From contig JAGSGF010000001.1 in NCBI GenBank assembly GCA_023955335.1, positions 124,001 to 188,000 of the forward strand: a stretch of DNA of 64,000 nucleotides. The letters are read 5' to 3'. Numbering within the stretch: the first letter of the stretch is position 1; each line of letters opens with the position of its first letter. A program made the position numbers and the translations under genes. The stretch comes from Yoonia sp. (lineage in GTDB: Bacteria; Pseudomonadota; Alphaproteobacteria; Rhodobacterales; Rhodobacteraceae). Positions 28,395 to 37,936 of the stretch are shown one piece after another. The notes beneath the pieces were generated by a model that was not told where the DNA came from, made no database searches, and worked only from the letters and a program-made list of their open reading frames with translations.

Positions 28395-29825
28395 GTGTTA
28401 AGAGGATTACTAGCGGGTGGTTTTTGGGGGGCTGTTGTTGGCGGTGCCAGTTTGACGGTTGTGTCATTGCTGTCCGAGCAACCTGCGGGAAATTCGCCGC
28501 CTGAGACGCCTCAAGTTTCAGCCCCACAAGCCACGCAATCTGATGCGCCTGCGGATACGGCCCCTCAGGACGTCGCCCCGACAATGATCGCGCCAGACGT
28601 TGAGAGCGTGTCTACGCCAACAGTATCAGCTCCGACTGTCGAAGCTAATCCGCTGCTGGCTGACACTGCGTCTGCTGATGTGCCGCAAGCATCAGACGTT
28701 TCCGATGCGTTTTCCGCGCCGCAAAGCACGCCAGCTCTGAATATTGAGACGACCGCCGAAGATCCCGTGCTGCCCAATCCGCAGTCTATTGCACCGCAAG
28801 TACCCGCGAGTGAACAAGATATCACTGTATCGACGATGCCAGCTGTACTTCCTGAGCCAGTGATTGTGGCTGACCAACAGCTGGTTCCATCGTCGTCCTT
28901 GGACATTGCAGTCCCGCAGCCACGCCGCGCTGATGTGCCCGCTGATGTGCCCGCTGATGTGGTCGTGATCGATACGCCCGTAGTTGAGCCGGAGCCAGAA
29001 GAACCGGTCGAAGATGCACTGGCTGATAGTACCGCTGAAACGTCATCCTCTTCCTTACCAACTGGTGACAGTCGCGTGCAGGTCAACCGGATAACCACTG
29101 AAAACAGCGCTGTTGCGGAGCCGGACCCTCGTCCAACGGTTGACCCCAGCGCGCCTGCATTGGTGCGCTACGGAACCGTTTTTGAAAACGTTGATGATAA
29201 GCCTTTTATGGGTATCATCTTGATGGATGATGGTAGCATGAATGGTGCCAGTGCGGCTGTCGCCTCGCTTCCGTTTGACGTTACTGTTGTGATCGATCCC
29301 ACCGCGGATGGCGCAGTAGAGCGACTGGCAACCTACCGTGCTGCTGGTATTGAGGTTGGGGTGCAATCCGTATTGCCATTTAATGCCACGCCGACGGACG
29401 TCGAAATCGCACTCGAAGCTACGTTTACAACATTTCCTGAAACAGTGCTGATGCTTGATGCGGGCAGTGGCGGCTTGCAGAACGACCGCGCGGTCACTGA
29501 GCAGGCGATGGAAGGGCTGGCCGAAGATGGGCGTGGGCTTGTGACCGTTTCCAAAGGGCTGAACACGGCGCTGCGGGCGGCTGAGCAGGCTAATGTGCCT
29601 GCGGGCGTGATCTTTCGGGATTTGGATTCTGAGGGCCAAGACGCCCGTGTGATCCGCAGGTTCTTGGACCAAGCGGCGTTTCGTGCGCGCCAAGAAAGCG
29701 GCGTGTTGCTGTTGGCACGTGTAAGGCCCAACACGATTAGCGCATTGGTTCTTTGGGGAACCGCAAACCGTGCAGGGCAGGTGGCCGTCGCGCCAGTGTC
29801 TGCGGTGCTTTCAGCGCAACAATAA
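28395..29825 (+). CDS. Divergent polysaccharide deacetylase family protein, YibQ-like
   Basis: The 476-residue protein starts with an N-terminal membrane or signal segment (LLAGGFWGAVVGGASLTVVS), then about 230 residues of low-complexity Ala/Pro/Ser/Asp/Val sequence including a threefold ADVP-type repeat near 28928. The C-terminal domain (MGIILMDDGSMNGA...VMLDAGSGGLQ) is the divergent polysaccharide deacetylase fold. Exact substrate is unknown; a periplasmic role at the cell wall is inferred. The GTG start has AAAGGA eight bases upstream. It sits between trpE and trpG on the opposite strand, the arrangement known from Rhodobacter. Confidence 0.88.
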   Translation: MLRGLLAGGFWGAVVGGASLTVVSLLSEQPAGNSPPETPQVSAPQATQSDAPADTAPQDVAPTMIAPDVESVSTPTVSAPTVEANPLLADTASADVPQASDVSDAFSAPQSTPALNIETTAEDPVLPNPQSIAPQVPASEQDITVSTMPAVLPEPVIVADQQLVPSSSLDIAVPQPRRADVPADVPADVVVIDTPVVEPEPEEPVEDALADSTAETSSSSLPTGDSRVQVNRITTENSAVAEPDPRPTVDPSAPALVRYGTVFENVDDKPFMGIILMDDGSMNGASAAVASLPFDVTVVIDPTADGAVERLATYRAAGIEVGVQSVLPFNATPTDVEIALEATFTTFPETVLMLDAGSGGLQNDRAVTEQAMEGLAEDGRGLVTVSKGLNTALRAAEQANVPAGVIFRDLDSEGQDARVIRRFLDQAAFRARQESGVLLLARVRPNTISALVLWGTANRAGQVAVAPVSAVLSAQQ

Positions 29826-29835
29826 GTGGTGTTGG

Positions 29836-29859
29836 GTAGGATGGGTTTTAACCCATCCT
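29836..29859 (+). repeat. Palindromic intergenic repeat, copy 2
   Basis: GTAG followed by GATGGGTTTTAACCCATC and CT lies just after the yibQ-like stop and one base before the trpE stop codon. It is identical over 22 bases to the element after tkt (259-280). With a 10-bp stem it may also act as a bidirectional transcript end, though no U-tract follows. Confidence 0.55.
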
Positions 29860-29860
29860 C

Positions 29861-31366
29861 CTAGTTTCCGCCGGACCTGAACATCGCAGCGTCTGCGGCT
29901 GCTTTGCGAATGGCATTCGATTTATGCACCGTTTCTTGATATTCGGCCTCTGGGTCGCTGTCGTATACAACACCGCCACCCGCCTGAATATACAGCTTTT
30001 CGTCTTGCAAAACAGCTGTGCGCAGCGCGATACACATGTCCATGTCGCCATTGGCACTAAAGTATCCGCAACCGCCGCCATAAACGCCGCGCTTCTCTGG
30101 CTCTAGTTCGTCAATGATTTCCATGGCACGTACTTTTGGCGCACCCGAAACCGTTCCGGCGGGCATTCCCGCAAAGAATGCCGACAAGCAATCTTGGTCA
30201 TCGGCCAATTCGCCAACGACGTTCGACACGATATGCATGACGTGGGAATAGCGTTCCACGATGAATTGTTCAGTAGGTTTGACCGTTCCGATCTTGGATA
30301 CTTTGCCTGTGTCATTGCGTCCCAGATCAAGCAGCATCAAATGCTCTGCCAGCTCTTTCTTATCGGCCAACAGATCAGCCTCAAGAGCCGCGTCTTCTTC
30401 TGGCGTTGCGCCGCGTGGGCGGGTGCCTGCGATGGGGCGGATCGTGACCTGCGGCCCTTTGACTTGCACCAGAATTTCGGGGCTCGCGCCAATCACCTGA
30501 TAGCCGCCAAAGTTAAAGTAGAACATGTAAGGCGATGGGTTTGTGCGCCGCAGCGACCTGTACAACGAAAACGGTGTTTCACGAAATTCTTGGGTCCAGC
30601 GTTGGGACGGAACGACCTGAAAGATATCGCCAGCCCGAATATAATTTTTGGCGGTCTCAACCGCGTCCAAATACCCTTGATGGGTGAAATTCGATACGGG
30701 GGCTGCGGGGGCGTCTGCGTCAGACAAAGCACGCTGGGCTGGCAATGCACGATCAAGGGCACGCTGGGCGTCCATGACGCGTTCTGCGGCTTGGGCGTAA
30801 GCGGCCTTGGCTGTCAGCCCCGATTTGGCCCATGCGGGTGACACAAGGATCACGTCGCCTTTGACACCGTCCAGAACCGCAACCACAGAAGGACGCAGCA
30901 TAATCGCATCTGGCAGCCCAAGCGGATCCGGGTTCACATTCGGCAAATGTTCAACAAGCCGGATCATATCGTAACCCAAATACCCAAACAGGCCAGCGGC
31001 GGCATTCGGCAGATCAACAGGCAACGCAATCCGGCTTTCTGCAATCAACGCACGCAGCGCAGTCAACGGATCATCATCACACGGGGTGAACCCGTCGTCG
31101 TTGAACCGCGCGTCACTGTTCAAACGGCTTGTGGTCCCGCGACATTCCCAAATCAGATCGGGGTTCATCCCAATAATAGAATAGCGCCCGCGAATTTCGC
31201 CTCCGGTTACAGATTCAAGCATGAACGCGTTCTTGCCTGCATCCGCCAGCTTCATCATCAACGAAACCGGCGTGTCGAGATCGGCCGTCAGGCGCGCATA
31301 GACCACTTGGTTTTCACCGGCATCAAAGGCGCGGGCAAAATCGTCATAAGCAGGGAGAATGGCCAT
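29861..31366 (-). CDS. trpE: Anthranilate synthase component I
   Basis: Converts chorismate to anthranilate with TrpG. The 501-residue protein has the tryptophan-feedback region (NAFMLESVTGGEIRGRYSII), IAGTRPRGATPEEDAALEAD, HLMLLDLGRNDTGKVSKIGT and GTVSGAPKVRAMEIIDELEP. It begins 9 bases after the ppiD-like gene ends, so they share a transcript. No trp leader peptide or attenuator is visible between them. Confidence 0.97.
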   Translation of the reverse strand: MAILPAYDDFARAFDAGENQVVYARLTADLDTPVSLMMKLADAGKNAFMLESVTGGEIRGRYSIIGMNPDLIWECRGTTSRLNSDARFNDDGFTPCDDDPLTALRALIAESRIALPVDLPNAAAGLFGYLGYDMIRLVEHLPNVNPDPLGLPDAIMLRPSVVAVLDGVKGDVILVSPAWAKSGLTAKAAYAQAAERVMDAQRALDRALPAQRALSDADAPAAPVSNFTHQGYLDAVETAKNYIRAGDIFQVVPSQRWTQEFRETPFSLYRSLRRTNPSPYMFYFNFGGYQVIGASPEILVQVKGPQVTIRPIAGTRPRGATPEEDAALEADLLADKKELAEHLMLLDLGRNDTGKVSKIGTVKPTEQFIVERYSHVMHIVSNVVGELADDQDCLSAFFAGMPAGTVSGAPKVRAMEIIDELEPEKRGVYGGGCGYFSANGDMDMCIALRTAVLQDEKLYIQAGGGVVYDSDPEAEYQETVHKSNAIRKAAADAAMFRSGGN

Positions 31367-31375
31367 AGTTTGCGC

Positions 31376-33214
31376 CTATTGTAGAGTGGCATTCACGGCG
31401 TTCACCGCAGCCTGATTGATCACAACATCAGTGCGGTTTTGAACCGCCGCAGAGTAAGCGTTAAAGATGTCTTGGCTGATGCCCCCGGCAGCGGTTTCGG
31501 CAGTCAGCTGCTTTTCCGCAGCTGTCGCCGCATCGTCCGCATCTGGTGCGGCAATACCGTCAAGGCGAACAATAATCGCGTCAGTTCCGTTGTCGATAAC
31601 ACGCACCTCACCGATGGACATTTCAAACACATCAGGCAGGAACGTCGGTGGTGTGCCTCCAACAAAGCTGCGGCGCGTCAGACCGGCCTCAACGGTAGGC
31701 TCTAACCCCAATGTATCAAAGCCAGTCAACGGCAGGATGCCCTGCGCGGTGTCTTTGGCTTGCGCCAACACTGCGGCTTGCATTGCTTGCACACGCCATC
31801 CGGCTTCAACTTCGTCGCGGACTTGGTCAAAATCGCGCAAGGCGGGTGCGGTGACGCTGTCAAGACGTAGTGCAAAGAGACCGCCGTCTTCCATGTCGGT
31901 CAGTGCGGCAAAGTCGCCTGTCTGAACAGCAGCGGCTGCTGCGCGGAAGGATTCGTAGGCGGCGATGTCATCTTGACCGCCCTCAAACCAAACAATGGTG
32001 CCAAGCTGCATATCGGTCTGCTCAGCCAAATCCTCGATCGCGGCACCACCTGCCAAAAGATCATTCATCCGGTCGATGCCGTCTTCGATGATGCGGGCGG
32101 CACGGGCGGCGGACAGTTCCTCGCGCAGGTCGCTGGATGCGTCTTCAAATGTTTGTTCTTGGGCGGCCAAAACAGCGTTCATCCGAAATAACGCAGGTCC
32201 AAGCGTTGTGTTGATCGGACCAACAACATCACCAGGGGTGGCGGCGAAAACGGCATCGCCAGCTGTTGCAAGGTCACCTTGTGCCACGTCGCCTAAATCC
32301 ACGTCTGCCAAATCAAGACCGCGGGCTTCAACCAAGTCTTCGAATGTCGTGCCTGTGCTCAGGGATGCAAGTGCTGCATCCGCGGATTCAGCGTCAACAA
32401 AGACAAGGCGCTCAACCAAACGGCGTTCGGGACGAATGAAGTCTGCGATCCGTTCGTCGTACAGTGCGCGCAGCGCCGTTTCGTCGATTGCGACCTCGTC
32501 TTGGATCATGTTGGGCGTCAACCAAGCGTATGTGATGTTGCGCAGTTCGGGCTGGGTAAAGTCAGCTGCATTCGCGTCATAATAGGTTTGCAAATCGCTG
32601 TCAGACGGGCCAGCCACCGGGGCTGTCAACGCATCTGTGGTCAGCTTTGCCCATGTGATCTTGCGGGCCTCGCCGATGAACTGCGACAGGACGTCTGCGT
32701 AGGCATTGGGCAGGGGGACACCGCCAACAACCGCGCCTTGCAAAAGCGTACGGGAAATTTCTTCGCGAATACCCATTTCGAAATCAGTTTCGGTCAGGCC
32801 TGATTGTTGAAGCGCAAAACGGTAAGATTCGCGGTCAAACTGTCCGTCGATGCCACCAAACGCCGGCACACGAAGGACTTCATCGCGGACGCGTTCATCG
32901 CCCACCGAAATGCCCAACTGAGCAGCCTCATTGTCCAAGGTCCGCCGTGTCACAACTTGCGACAGCGCCGCTTGGTCTAGCCCGAATTGTTGAGCCTGTT
33001 GAAACGAAACCGAGGTCCCGACTTGCGCCTCGAACCCACGTAATTGTTCGTTCAAAGCGCGCTGATAGGCGATGACTGTGATCGGTTTGTCACCAACTTC
33101 GCCGACTGTGCGTAGGTTTCCAGACAATCCGCCCGTGCCAAAGCCCAAAAGACCAACGACCAAAAGGCCCATAATGATCCAAAGAAAATACCGGGGTTTT
33201 TTCGCGCTCGCCAT
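31376..33214 (-). CDS. Membrane-anchored periplasmic peptidyl-prolyl isomerase/foldase, PpiD-type
   Basis: The 612-residue protein has an N-terminal membrane anchor (RYFLWIIMGLLVVGLLGFG), a SurA-like N-terminal chaperone domain (residues about 35-180), a degenerate PpiC/parvulin region (about 240-370) and a C-terminal domain. This is the PpiD layout. It would help fold outer-membrane and secreted proteins. Located directly upstream of trpE, with which it appears co-transcribed. Confidence 0.88.
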   Translation of the reverse strand: MASAKKPRYFLWIIMGLLVVGLLGFGTGGLSGNLRTVGEVGDKPITVIAYQRALNEQLRGFEAQVGTSVSFQQAQQFGLDQAALSQVVTRRTLDNEAAQLGISVGDERVRDEVLRVPAFGGIDGQFDRESYRFALQQSGLTETDFEMGIREEISRTLLQGAVVGGVPLPNAYADVLSQFIGEARKITWAKLTTDALTAPVAGPSDSDLQTYYDANAADFTQPELRNITYAWLTPNMIQDEVAIDETALRALYDERIADFIRPERRLVERLVFVDAESADAALASLSTGTTFEDLVEARGLDLADVDLGDVAQGDLATAGDAVFAATPGDVVGPINTTLGPALFRMNAVLAAQEQTFEDASSDLREELSAARAARIIEDGIDRMNDLLAGGAAIEDLAEQTDMQLGTIVWFEGGQDDIAAYESFRAAAAAVQTGDFAALTDMEDGGLFALRLDSVTAPALRDFDQVRDEVEAGWRVQAMQAAVLAQAKDTAQGILPLTGFDTLGLEPTVEAGLTRRSFVGGTPPTFLPDVFEMSIGEVRVIDNGTDAIIVRLDGIAAPDADDAATAAEKQLTAETAAGGISQDIFNAYSAAVQNRTDVVINQAAVNAVNATLQ

Positions 33215-33307
33215 GGGTCAAGTCCCTTACTCAATCAATATGCTTTTGCCTCAGGGGTGAGGCGTCGCAAATGGATAGGGCGCATAGGGGCAAGGTGCAA
33301 GCGGATG

Positions 33308-34477
33308 CTAGAGGTTTGACAATCTATTGAACAAAGCAGCGATGCCCGCCCGATCAATGTTGGCAAACGCGATGCGCAATTGCGTCGCACCCGCAGCGAA
33401 GTCAGGCGGCATGAACATGGTGCCCGGCAACAGCAACACACCTGCATCGCGGACCAGTTTGGGCGCAAGTTGATCTGAGGGCAGATCAAAAGGGTGCCGG
33501 ACGTAGGCAAAGTAGGCGCCGCAGCCCATTAGTTCCCAGCCTTTGCCGGCCAAGCCGCCAAAACCATCGGTAATTGCACTGCGACGATCTAAGATTTCAA
33601 GCCGTTCGCCAGCCAGCCAGTCGCCAAGGTTTTGCATGCCCCACAACGCCGCCCGTTGCCCAAGCTGGTTGGGGCAAATCGTGACTGTATCCAGAAATTT
33701 TTCAGCTTCGGCCAAGCGGGCAGGGCTTGCGACCATTGCCCCAACACGGTGACCGGTCAGGCGGTAGGCCTTGGAAAACGAATATAGCTGGATCAGGGTG
33801 TCGCCCCAATCGGGGTCCTGAAACAGCCGATGCGGTGCACCATCACGACTGTCGAAATCGCGGTAGGTTTCATCAATAATCAGTGCGATTTTATGGCGGC
33901 GGCAGAGATCAAAGAAGGCCTGAACAACGTCTGCCGGATACTCCACGCCACCTGGATTGTTCGGGGTCACCAGTGCGATTGCTCGGGTACGCGGTGTAAT
34001 AAGTGCGGCCGCTGCGTCTGGGTCTGGTATCAGGCTTGGCCCAGCGTCCAGCGGAACAGTTTTCACGCCGGCCATATCCAGCCACATGCGGTGGTTGAAA
34101 TAGTAGGGGACCGGGATGATGACCTCGTCGCCTTCCGCGCACAGCGTCGAGATCGCGGCGGCAAACGCTTGATTACAGCCAGATGTGATCGCCACGTTGT
34201 TTGCCTGTAACACGCCTTCGTAGGCGGAAGACCACTGTGCGGCGACTTCGGACCGGAGTGCGTCGCGCCCAAGGACAGGACCATAAAGATGTGTGCTGTC
34301 ATCGTTGACAACCCAATCGGCCATCGCTTGACGCATCGCCAGTGGCGGTGGGTCCACGGGTGCGGCTTGGCTCACGTTGATCAATGGGCGATCTGTTGGA
34401 TGGGTCACGCCGTCGAGCCAACGGCGGGCGTCCATCACGGGAGGGGAGAAGGTGGCAGCGGTGCGTGTGTCAGCCAT
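33308..34477 (-). CDS. PLP-dependent aminotransferase, class I/II
   Basis: The 389-residue fold-type I aminotransferase has the PLP lysine in LYSFSKAYRLTGHRVGAMV, the Asp/Tyr segment ALIIDETYRDFDSR, and TPNNPGGVEYPADVV. ATG at 34477 follows GGA by nine bases. Amino acid specificity cannot be assigned. Flanked by the ppiD-like gene and gpt, with no obvious pathway partner. Confidence 0.9.
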   Translation of the reverse strand: MADTRTAATFSPPVMDARRWLDGVTHPTDRPLINVSQAAPVDPPPLAMRQAMADWVVNDDSTHLYGPVLGRDALRSEVAAQWSSAYEGVLQANNVAITSGCNQAFAAAISTLCAEGDEVIIPVPYYFNHRMWLDMAGVKTVPLDAGPSLIPDPDAAAALITPRTRAIALVTPNNPGGVEYPADVVQAFFDLCRRHKIALIIDETYRDFDSRDGAPHRLFQDPDWGDTLIQLYSFSKAYRLTGHRVGAMVASPARLAEAEKFLDTVTICPNQLGQRAALWGMQNLGDWLAGERLEILDRRSAITDGFGGLAGKGWELMGCGAYFAYVRHPFDLPSDQLAPKLVRDAGVLLLPGTMFMPPDFAAGATQLRIAFANIDRAGIAALFNRLSNL

Positions 34478-34523
34478 GGTTTGATCCAAATGTGCGCCTG
34501 CGGCGCGCGCCTTTTTGAAGGAT

Positions 34524-34555
34524 GCCTCCGGCGGACATATTTAAGCTCGGAAAAA
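34524..34555 (-). repeat. Dispersed intergenic repeat, copy 2
   Basis: GCCTCCGGCGG-N2-ATATTT-N5-CGGAAAAA, related to the element at 4278-4304 and likewise just beyond a minus-strand gene (gpt). A GC-rich stretch (GCCTGCGGCGCGCGCC) lies directly left of it. Confidence 0.4.
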
Positions 34556-34581
34556 TACATGCGCCGGTAGGCAAGTGAAAA

Positions 34582-35106
34582 TTAGTCTTTGCCGCGGTAT
34601 GGTTCGACGTATTGCAACGCCATATCCCAAGGAAAGAAAATCCACGTATCTTGCGACACCCCTGTGATGAAAGTGTGCACCATCGGTTCGCCTTGTGGCT
34701 TTGCATAGACGGTTGCGCAATGGGCGTTGGGATAGAGTTCGCGCACAATTTCAAGGGTTTTGCCGCTGTCGACCAGATCATCAATGATCAAGATACCGGT
34801 TCCGTCACCCATCATGTCTGCGTCTGCGTCTGGGTACTTAAGTACTTGCGCTTCGCGGCGTTCGTCGGCTTGGCCGCCGCTGGAATGATAAGACTTGACC
34901 GAAATCGTGTCCACGGTGCGAATGTCCAATTCTCGCGCGACGATCATCGCAGGGGCCATGCCGCCGCGTGTAATGGCAACGACGGCTTTCCACGCGCCAT
35001 CGTCTGGTCCTTTGCCATCAAGCCGCCAAGCAAGCGCACGGCTGTCGCGGTGGATTTGGTCCCAAGAAATGTGGAACCCTTTTTCGTGGGGCAAACGGTC
35101 GGTCAT
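34582..35106 (-). CDS. gpt: Xanthine (guanine) phosphoribosyltransferase
   Basis: Purine salvage enzyme. The 174-residue protein has the PRPP loop in [20 protein letters not shown] and [20 protein letters not shown], plus the C-terminal [18 protein letters not shown] seen in XGPRT proteins. AAAGGA lies before the ATG at 35106. Ten bases separate it from fabI upstream. Confidence 0.94.
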   Translation of the reverse strand: MTDRLPHEKGFHISWDQIHRDSRALAWRLDGKGPDDGAWKAVVAITRGGMAPAMIVARELDIRTVDTISVKSYHSSGGQADERREAQVLKYPDADADMMGDGTGILIIDDLVDSGKTLEIVRELYPNAHCATVYAKPQGEPMVHTFITGVSQDTWIFFPWDMALQYVEPYRGKD

Positions 35107-35116
35107 GGGCTGTCCT

Positions 35117-35923
35117 TTAGACGGTTGAGATATCCGGCGCATCGACGGCCTTCATACCGACAACGTGGTAGCCGCTGTCAACGTGCAAGACTTCGCCTGT
35201 TGTGCCAGAGCTAAGATCAGACAGCAGGTAGACTGCAGATTTGCCCACGTCTTCGATTGTGACTGTGCGGCGGAGCGGAGAGTTTAGCTCGTTCCATTTC
35301 AGGATGTAGCGGAAATCACCGATTCCAGAGGCCGCAAGTGTCTTGATCGGCCCCGCAGAGATCGCGTTGACGCGGATACCGTCTTTGCCCAAGTCTTCGG
35401 CAAGGTAACGCACGGATGCCTCGAGGGCTGCTTTGCAAAGGCCCATGACGTTATAGTGCGGCATGACGCGTTCTGCGCCGTAGTACGTCAGCGTCAGGCA
35501 AGACCCGCCTGCGTTCATCATCTTTTCGGCGCGATTCACGACGGCGGTGAAGGAATAGACCGATATATCCATAGAATTCAGGAAGTTTTCGCGGCTGGTA
35601 TCGACATAGCGGCCACGCAATTCGTTTTTATCCGAAAATCCGATGGCGTGCACGATGAAATCAAGCTTGCCCCATTTCTCTTCGAGACTTGCGAACAATG
35701 CGTCCACACTCTCCATGTCGCCCACGTCACAAGGCAGGACAATATCGGAGCCAAGCGAAGCCGCCAGCGGATCGACCCGTTTCTTTAACGCATCGCCCTG
35801 GTAGGAGAACGCAAGTTCCGCGCCTGCGTCGGCGCATGATTTTGCAATGCCCCACGCGATTGATTTGTCGTTTGCGAGGCCCATAATTAGGCCACGTTTA
35901 CCTTGCATCAAATTTGACGACAT
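35117..35923 (-). CDS. fabI: Enoyl-[acyl-carrier-protein] reductase FabI
   Basis: Last reductive step of each fatty-acid elongation cycle, NADH-dependent. The 268-residue SDR-fold protein has the FabI start [35 protein letters not shown], the Tyr-x6-Lys pair in [13 protein letters not shown], and [14 protein letters not shown]. It is the first gene of fabI-gpt and divergent from pdxH. Confidence 0.96.
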   Translation of the reverse strand: MSSNLMQGKRGLIMGLANDKSIAWGIAKSCADAGAELAFSYQGDALKKRVDPLAASLGSDIVLPCDVGDMESVDALFASLEEKWGKLDFIVHAIGFSDKNELRGRYVDTSRENFLNSMDISVYSFTAVVNRAEKMMNAGGSCLTLTYYGAERVMPHYNVMGLCKAALEASVRYLAEDLGKDGIRVNAISAGPIKTLAASGIGDFRYILKWNELNSPLRRTVTIEDVGKSAVYLLSDLSSGTTGEVLHVDSGYHVVGMKAVDAPDISTV

Positions 35924-36034
35924 GCCGCTACGTCCTTTAGTTAATCTGTGTTAGGCTTGGTGTAGGCGATTGATACCAGCTCAGCAAGTTAAGAGCGCGG
36001 TTCGCCGTGCGAACACAGTTAGGGAATTACGATT

Positions 36035-36640
36035 ATGGCGCAACGCACCGGAATTTTTGCAGGCGATGACCCTTTTGAGATTAGCCAACGATGGTTGGCC
36101 GAGGCAACCACGCAAGAGCCAAACGATCCCAATGCGATTGCTTTGTCGACCGTTGATGCAACTGGTACGCCAAATGTGCGCATGGTCCTTTTGAAAGAGA
36201 TCGAAGCGGATGCTTTTGTCTTCTATACAAATTACGACAGCCAAAAGGGCCAAGAAATTATTCAATCGGGTAAAGCGGCGTTTGTTTTGCACTGGAAGTC
36301 ATTGCGGCGCCAGATTCGGGTGCGAGGAACTGTCACAAAAGAAGACGGTGCGCAGGCAGATGCCTATTACGCGTCGCGGTCACTACAAAGTCGGTTAGGG
36401 GCGTGGTCATCGGCGCAATCTCAACCACTTAGCGGTCGGACTGCATTGATGGCAGAGGTCGCCAAGCAGGGCGCGCGCCATGGAATTAACCCGCCGCGAC
36501 CACCATTCTGGGGAGGATTCCGCATTGTTCCGCAGCAAATTGAGTTTTGGGCGGATGGCGATTTCAGGTTGCATGACCGGTTCGATTGGTCGCGCAGAGA
36601 CGTGCATGACGTCTGGAAAATCCAGCGACTGTCTCCGTAA
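36035..36640 (+). CDS. pdxH: Pyridoxamine 5'-phosphate oxidase
   Basis: FMN enzyme making pyridoxal phosphate. The 201-residue protein has [37 protein letters not shown] and the C-terminal [14 protein letters not shown]...LHDR that match PdxH. It is followed by its own terminator. Confidence 0.96.
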   Translation: MAQRTGIFAGDDPFEISQRWLAEATTQEPNDPNAIALSTVDATGTPNVRMVLLKEIEADAFVFYTNYDSQKGQEIIQSGKAAFVLHWKSLRRQIRVRGTVTKEDGAQADAYYASRSLQSRLGAWSSAQSQPLSGRTALMAEVAKQGARHGINPPRPPFWGGFRIVPQQIEFWADGDFRLHDRFDWSRRDVHDVWKIQRLSP

Positions 36641-36662
36641 ATTTCACGCTTCGTGAGTTTTG

Positions 36663-36686
36663 AGGGGTTGAAGGCCCCTATTTTTT
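36663..36686 (+). terminator. Rho-independent terminator of pdxH
   Basis: AGGGG, loop TTGAAGG, CCCCT, then ATTTTTT, 22 bases after the pdxH stop. Confidence 0.75.
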
Positions 36687-36753
36687 ATGGTGGTAAATAG
36701 ACAAAATAAAGAAATAGAACCAAATGCCTTTGATGGCGCTCGGTTGATTGGAC

Positions 36754-37290
36754 ATGATGAACACGACTGAGAACACCACGTCGGCCAGCCCTCAATCCGG
36801 TCGCGTCAAATGGTTTGACCCTGCAAAAGGGTTTGGATTTGTAGTCAGCGATACTGGTGGGCCGGATGTTTTGCTCCATGCCAATGTTTTGCGGAACTTT
36901 GGCCAAGGGTCAGTTGTGGACGAAACTGTCATCACTATGGATGTGCAGCAATCAGACCGTGGTTTACAAGTTGTTGAGATATTGTCGCTGACGCCGCCCG
37001 ATCACTTGCCTGATGTCCCCATGATGCGCGATATGGAAGACATCTCGTTTGACGTTATTCAGGCGCAGCCCGTTGTTCCCGCCCGCGTGAAGTGGTTCGA
37101 CAAGGTCAAAGGGTTTGGATTTGCCAACATCTTTGGCGACAGCGCTGACGTATTTGTGCATATTGAAGTGTTGCGTCGCTGCGGATTGTCCGATCTTCAG
37201 GCAGGAGAAGCAATTGGCCTGCGTTCGATTGATGGGAACCGGGGCAGAATGGCTGTGGATGTTGTCAGTTGGGAAGCTATTTCAAAATGA
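36754..37290 (+). CDS. Double cold-shock-domain protein
   Basis: The 178-residue protein contains two cold-shock domains: SGRVKWFDPAKGFGFVVSD (residue about 16) and PARVKWFDKVKGFGFANIFG (about 108), each with RNP1-type KGFGF and an RNP2-like segment (DVLLHANVL, DVFVHIEVL). Such proteins bind single-stranded nucleic acid and RNA. A linker of about 40 residues separates them. The start is between ATG 36754 and 36757; a TTG at 36748 is also possible. It overlaps the DUF192 gene by ATGA. Confidence 0.92.
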   Translation: MMNTTENTTSASPQSGRVKWFDPAKGFGFVVSDTGGPDVLLHANVLRNFGQGSVVDETVITMDVQQSDRGLQVVEILSLTPPDHLPDVPMMRDMEDISFDVIQAQPVVPARVKWFDKVKGFGFANIFGDSADVFVHIEVLRRCGLSDLQAGEAIGLRSIDGNRGRMAVDVVSWEAISK

Positions 37291-37748
37291 AAATTTCACT
37301 TGTTGTCGCCCTGTGTGCAGGGTTTGCCGGACACGCCAATGCGTCGTGTGCGGATGATCGTGTGACGGTTACTGGGGACTGGGGGCATGCAAACTTTGCA
37401 GTCACGGTTGCCGATGACAATGCGGAACGGTCGCAAGGGTTGATGAACCTCCCTGAAATGGCAACGATGTCTGGGATGCTTTTTGTCTACCCGCGTCCGC
37501 AGCAGGCCACGTTTTGGATGCGCAACACGTTGATCGGCCTCGATATGATTTTTGCGGGCCCTGATGGTACGATTCTTTCGATCCATGAAAACGCAATTCC
37601 GCTGGACGAAACTGTGATCAATAGTGGGGGCGGTGTGCAATACGTTCTCGAAGTGAATGCAGGCATGGTCGCCCGATTGGGTGTCAAAACGGGCGATATT
37701 TTGCAGCATCCGGCAATTGGGGCGGACGCAATCGCACCTTGTGATTAA
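37287..37748 (+). CDS. Exported DUF192 family protein
   Basis: The 153-residue protein has a signal peptide (MKISLVVALCAGFAGHANA) and the DUF192 core, ERSQGLMNLPEMATMSGMLF, FWMRNTLIGLDMIF and VQYVLEVNAGMVARLGVKTG. Biochemical role of this family is not established. Translationally coupled to the cold-shock gene by ATGA. Confidence 0.9.
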   Translation: MKISLVVALCAGFAGHANASCADDRVTVTGDWGHANFAVTVADDNAERSQGLMNLPEMATMSGMLFVYPRPQQATFWMRNTLIGLDMIFAGPDGTILSIHENAIPLDETVINSGGGVQYVLEVNAGMVARLGVKTGDILQHPAIGADAIAPCD

Positions 37749-37803
37749 AAGTGCGAAATAGGGGTTTTCAAATCAGTTGAACGCCTTTAGAGACAGCCTT
37801 GTT

Positions 37804-37880
37804 CGGGGCGTAGCGCAGCCTGGTAGCGCATCTGTTTTGGGAACAGAGGGTCGTAGGTTCGAATCCTATCGCCCCGACCA
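37804..37880 (+). tRNA. tRNA-Pro (anticodon TGG)
   Basis: A full cloverleaf: acceptor CGGGGCG/CGCCCCG, D-arm GCGC-AGCCTGGTA-GCGC, anticodon stem TCTGT/ACAGA around loop TTTGGGA, T-arm GTAGG-TTCGAAT-CCTAT, with an encoded 3' CCA. The loop gives anticodon TGG, reading CCN proline codons. Confidence 0.97.
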
Positions 37881-37901
37881 CTACCTTCTTAGAAGGTTCA
37901 C

Positions 37902-37936
37902 AAGCCGTCCATTATTTGGGCGGCTTTTGTGTTTTT
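37902..37936 (+). terminator. Terminator after tRNA-Pro
   Basis: AAGCCGTCC pairs with GGGCGGCTT around a 7-base loop and is followed by TTGTGTTTTT, 21 bases past the tRNA. Confidence 0.8.

Noticed and set aside
29055-29693. 212-residue minus-strand frame opposite the yibQ-like gene
   Set aside because: Antisense shadow; Arg/His-rich without a family.
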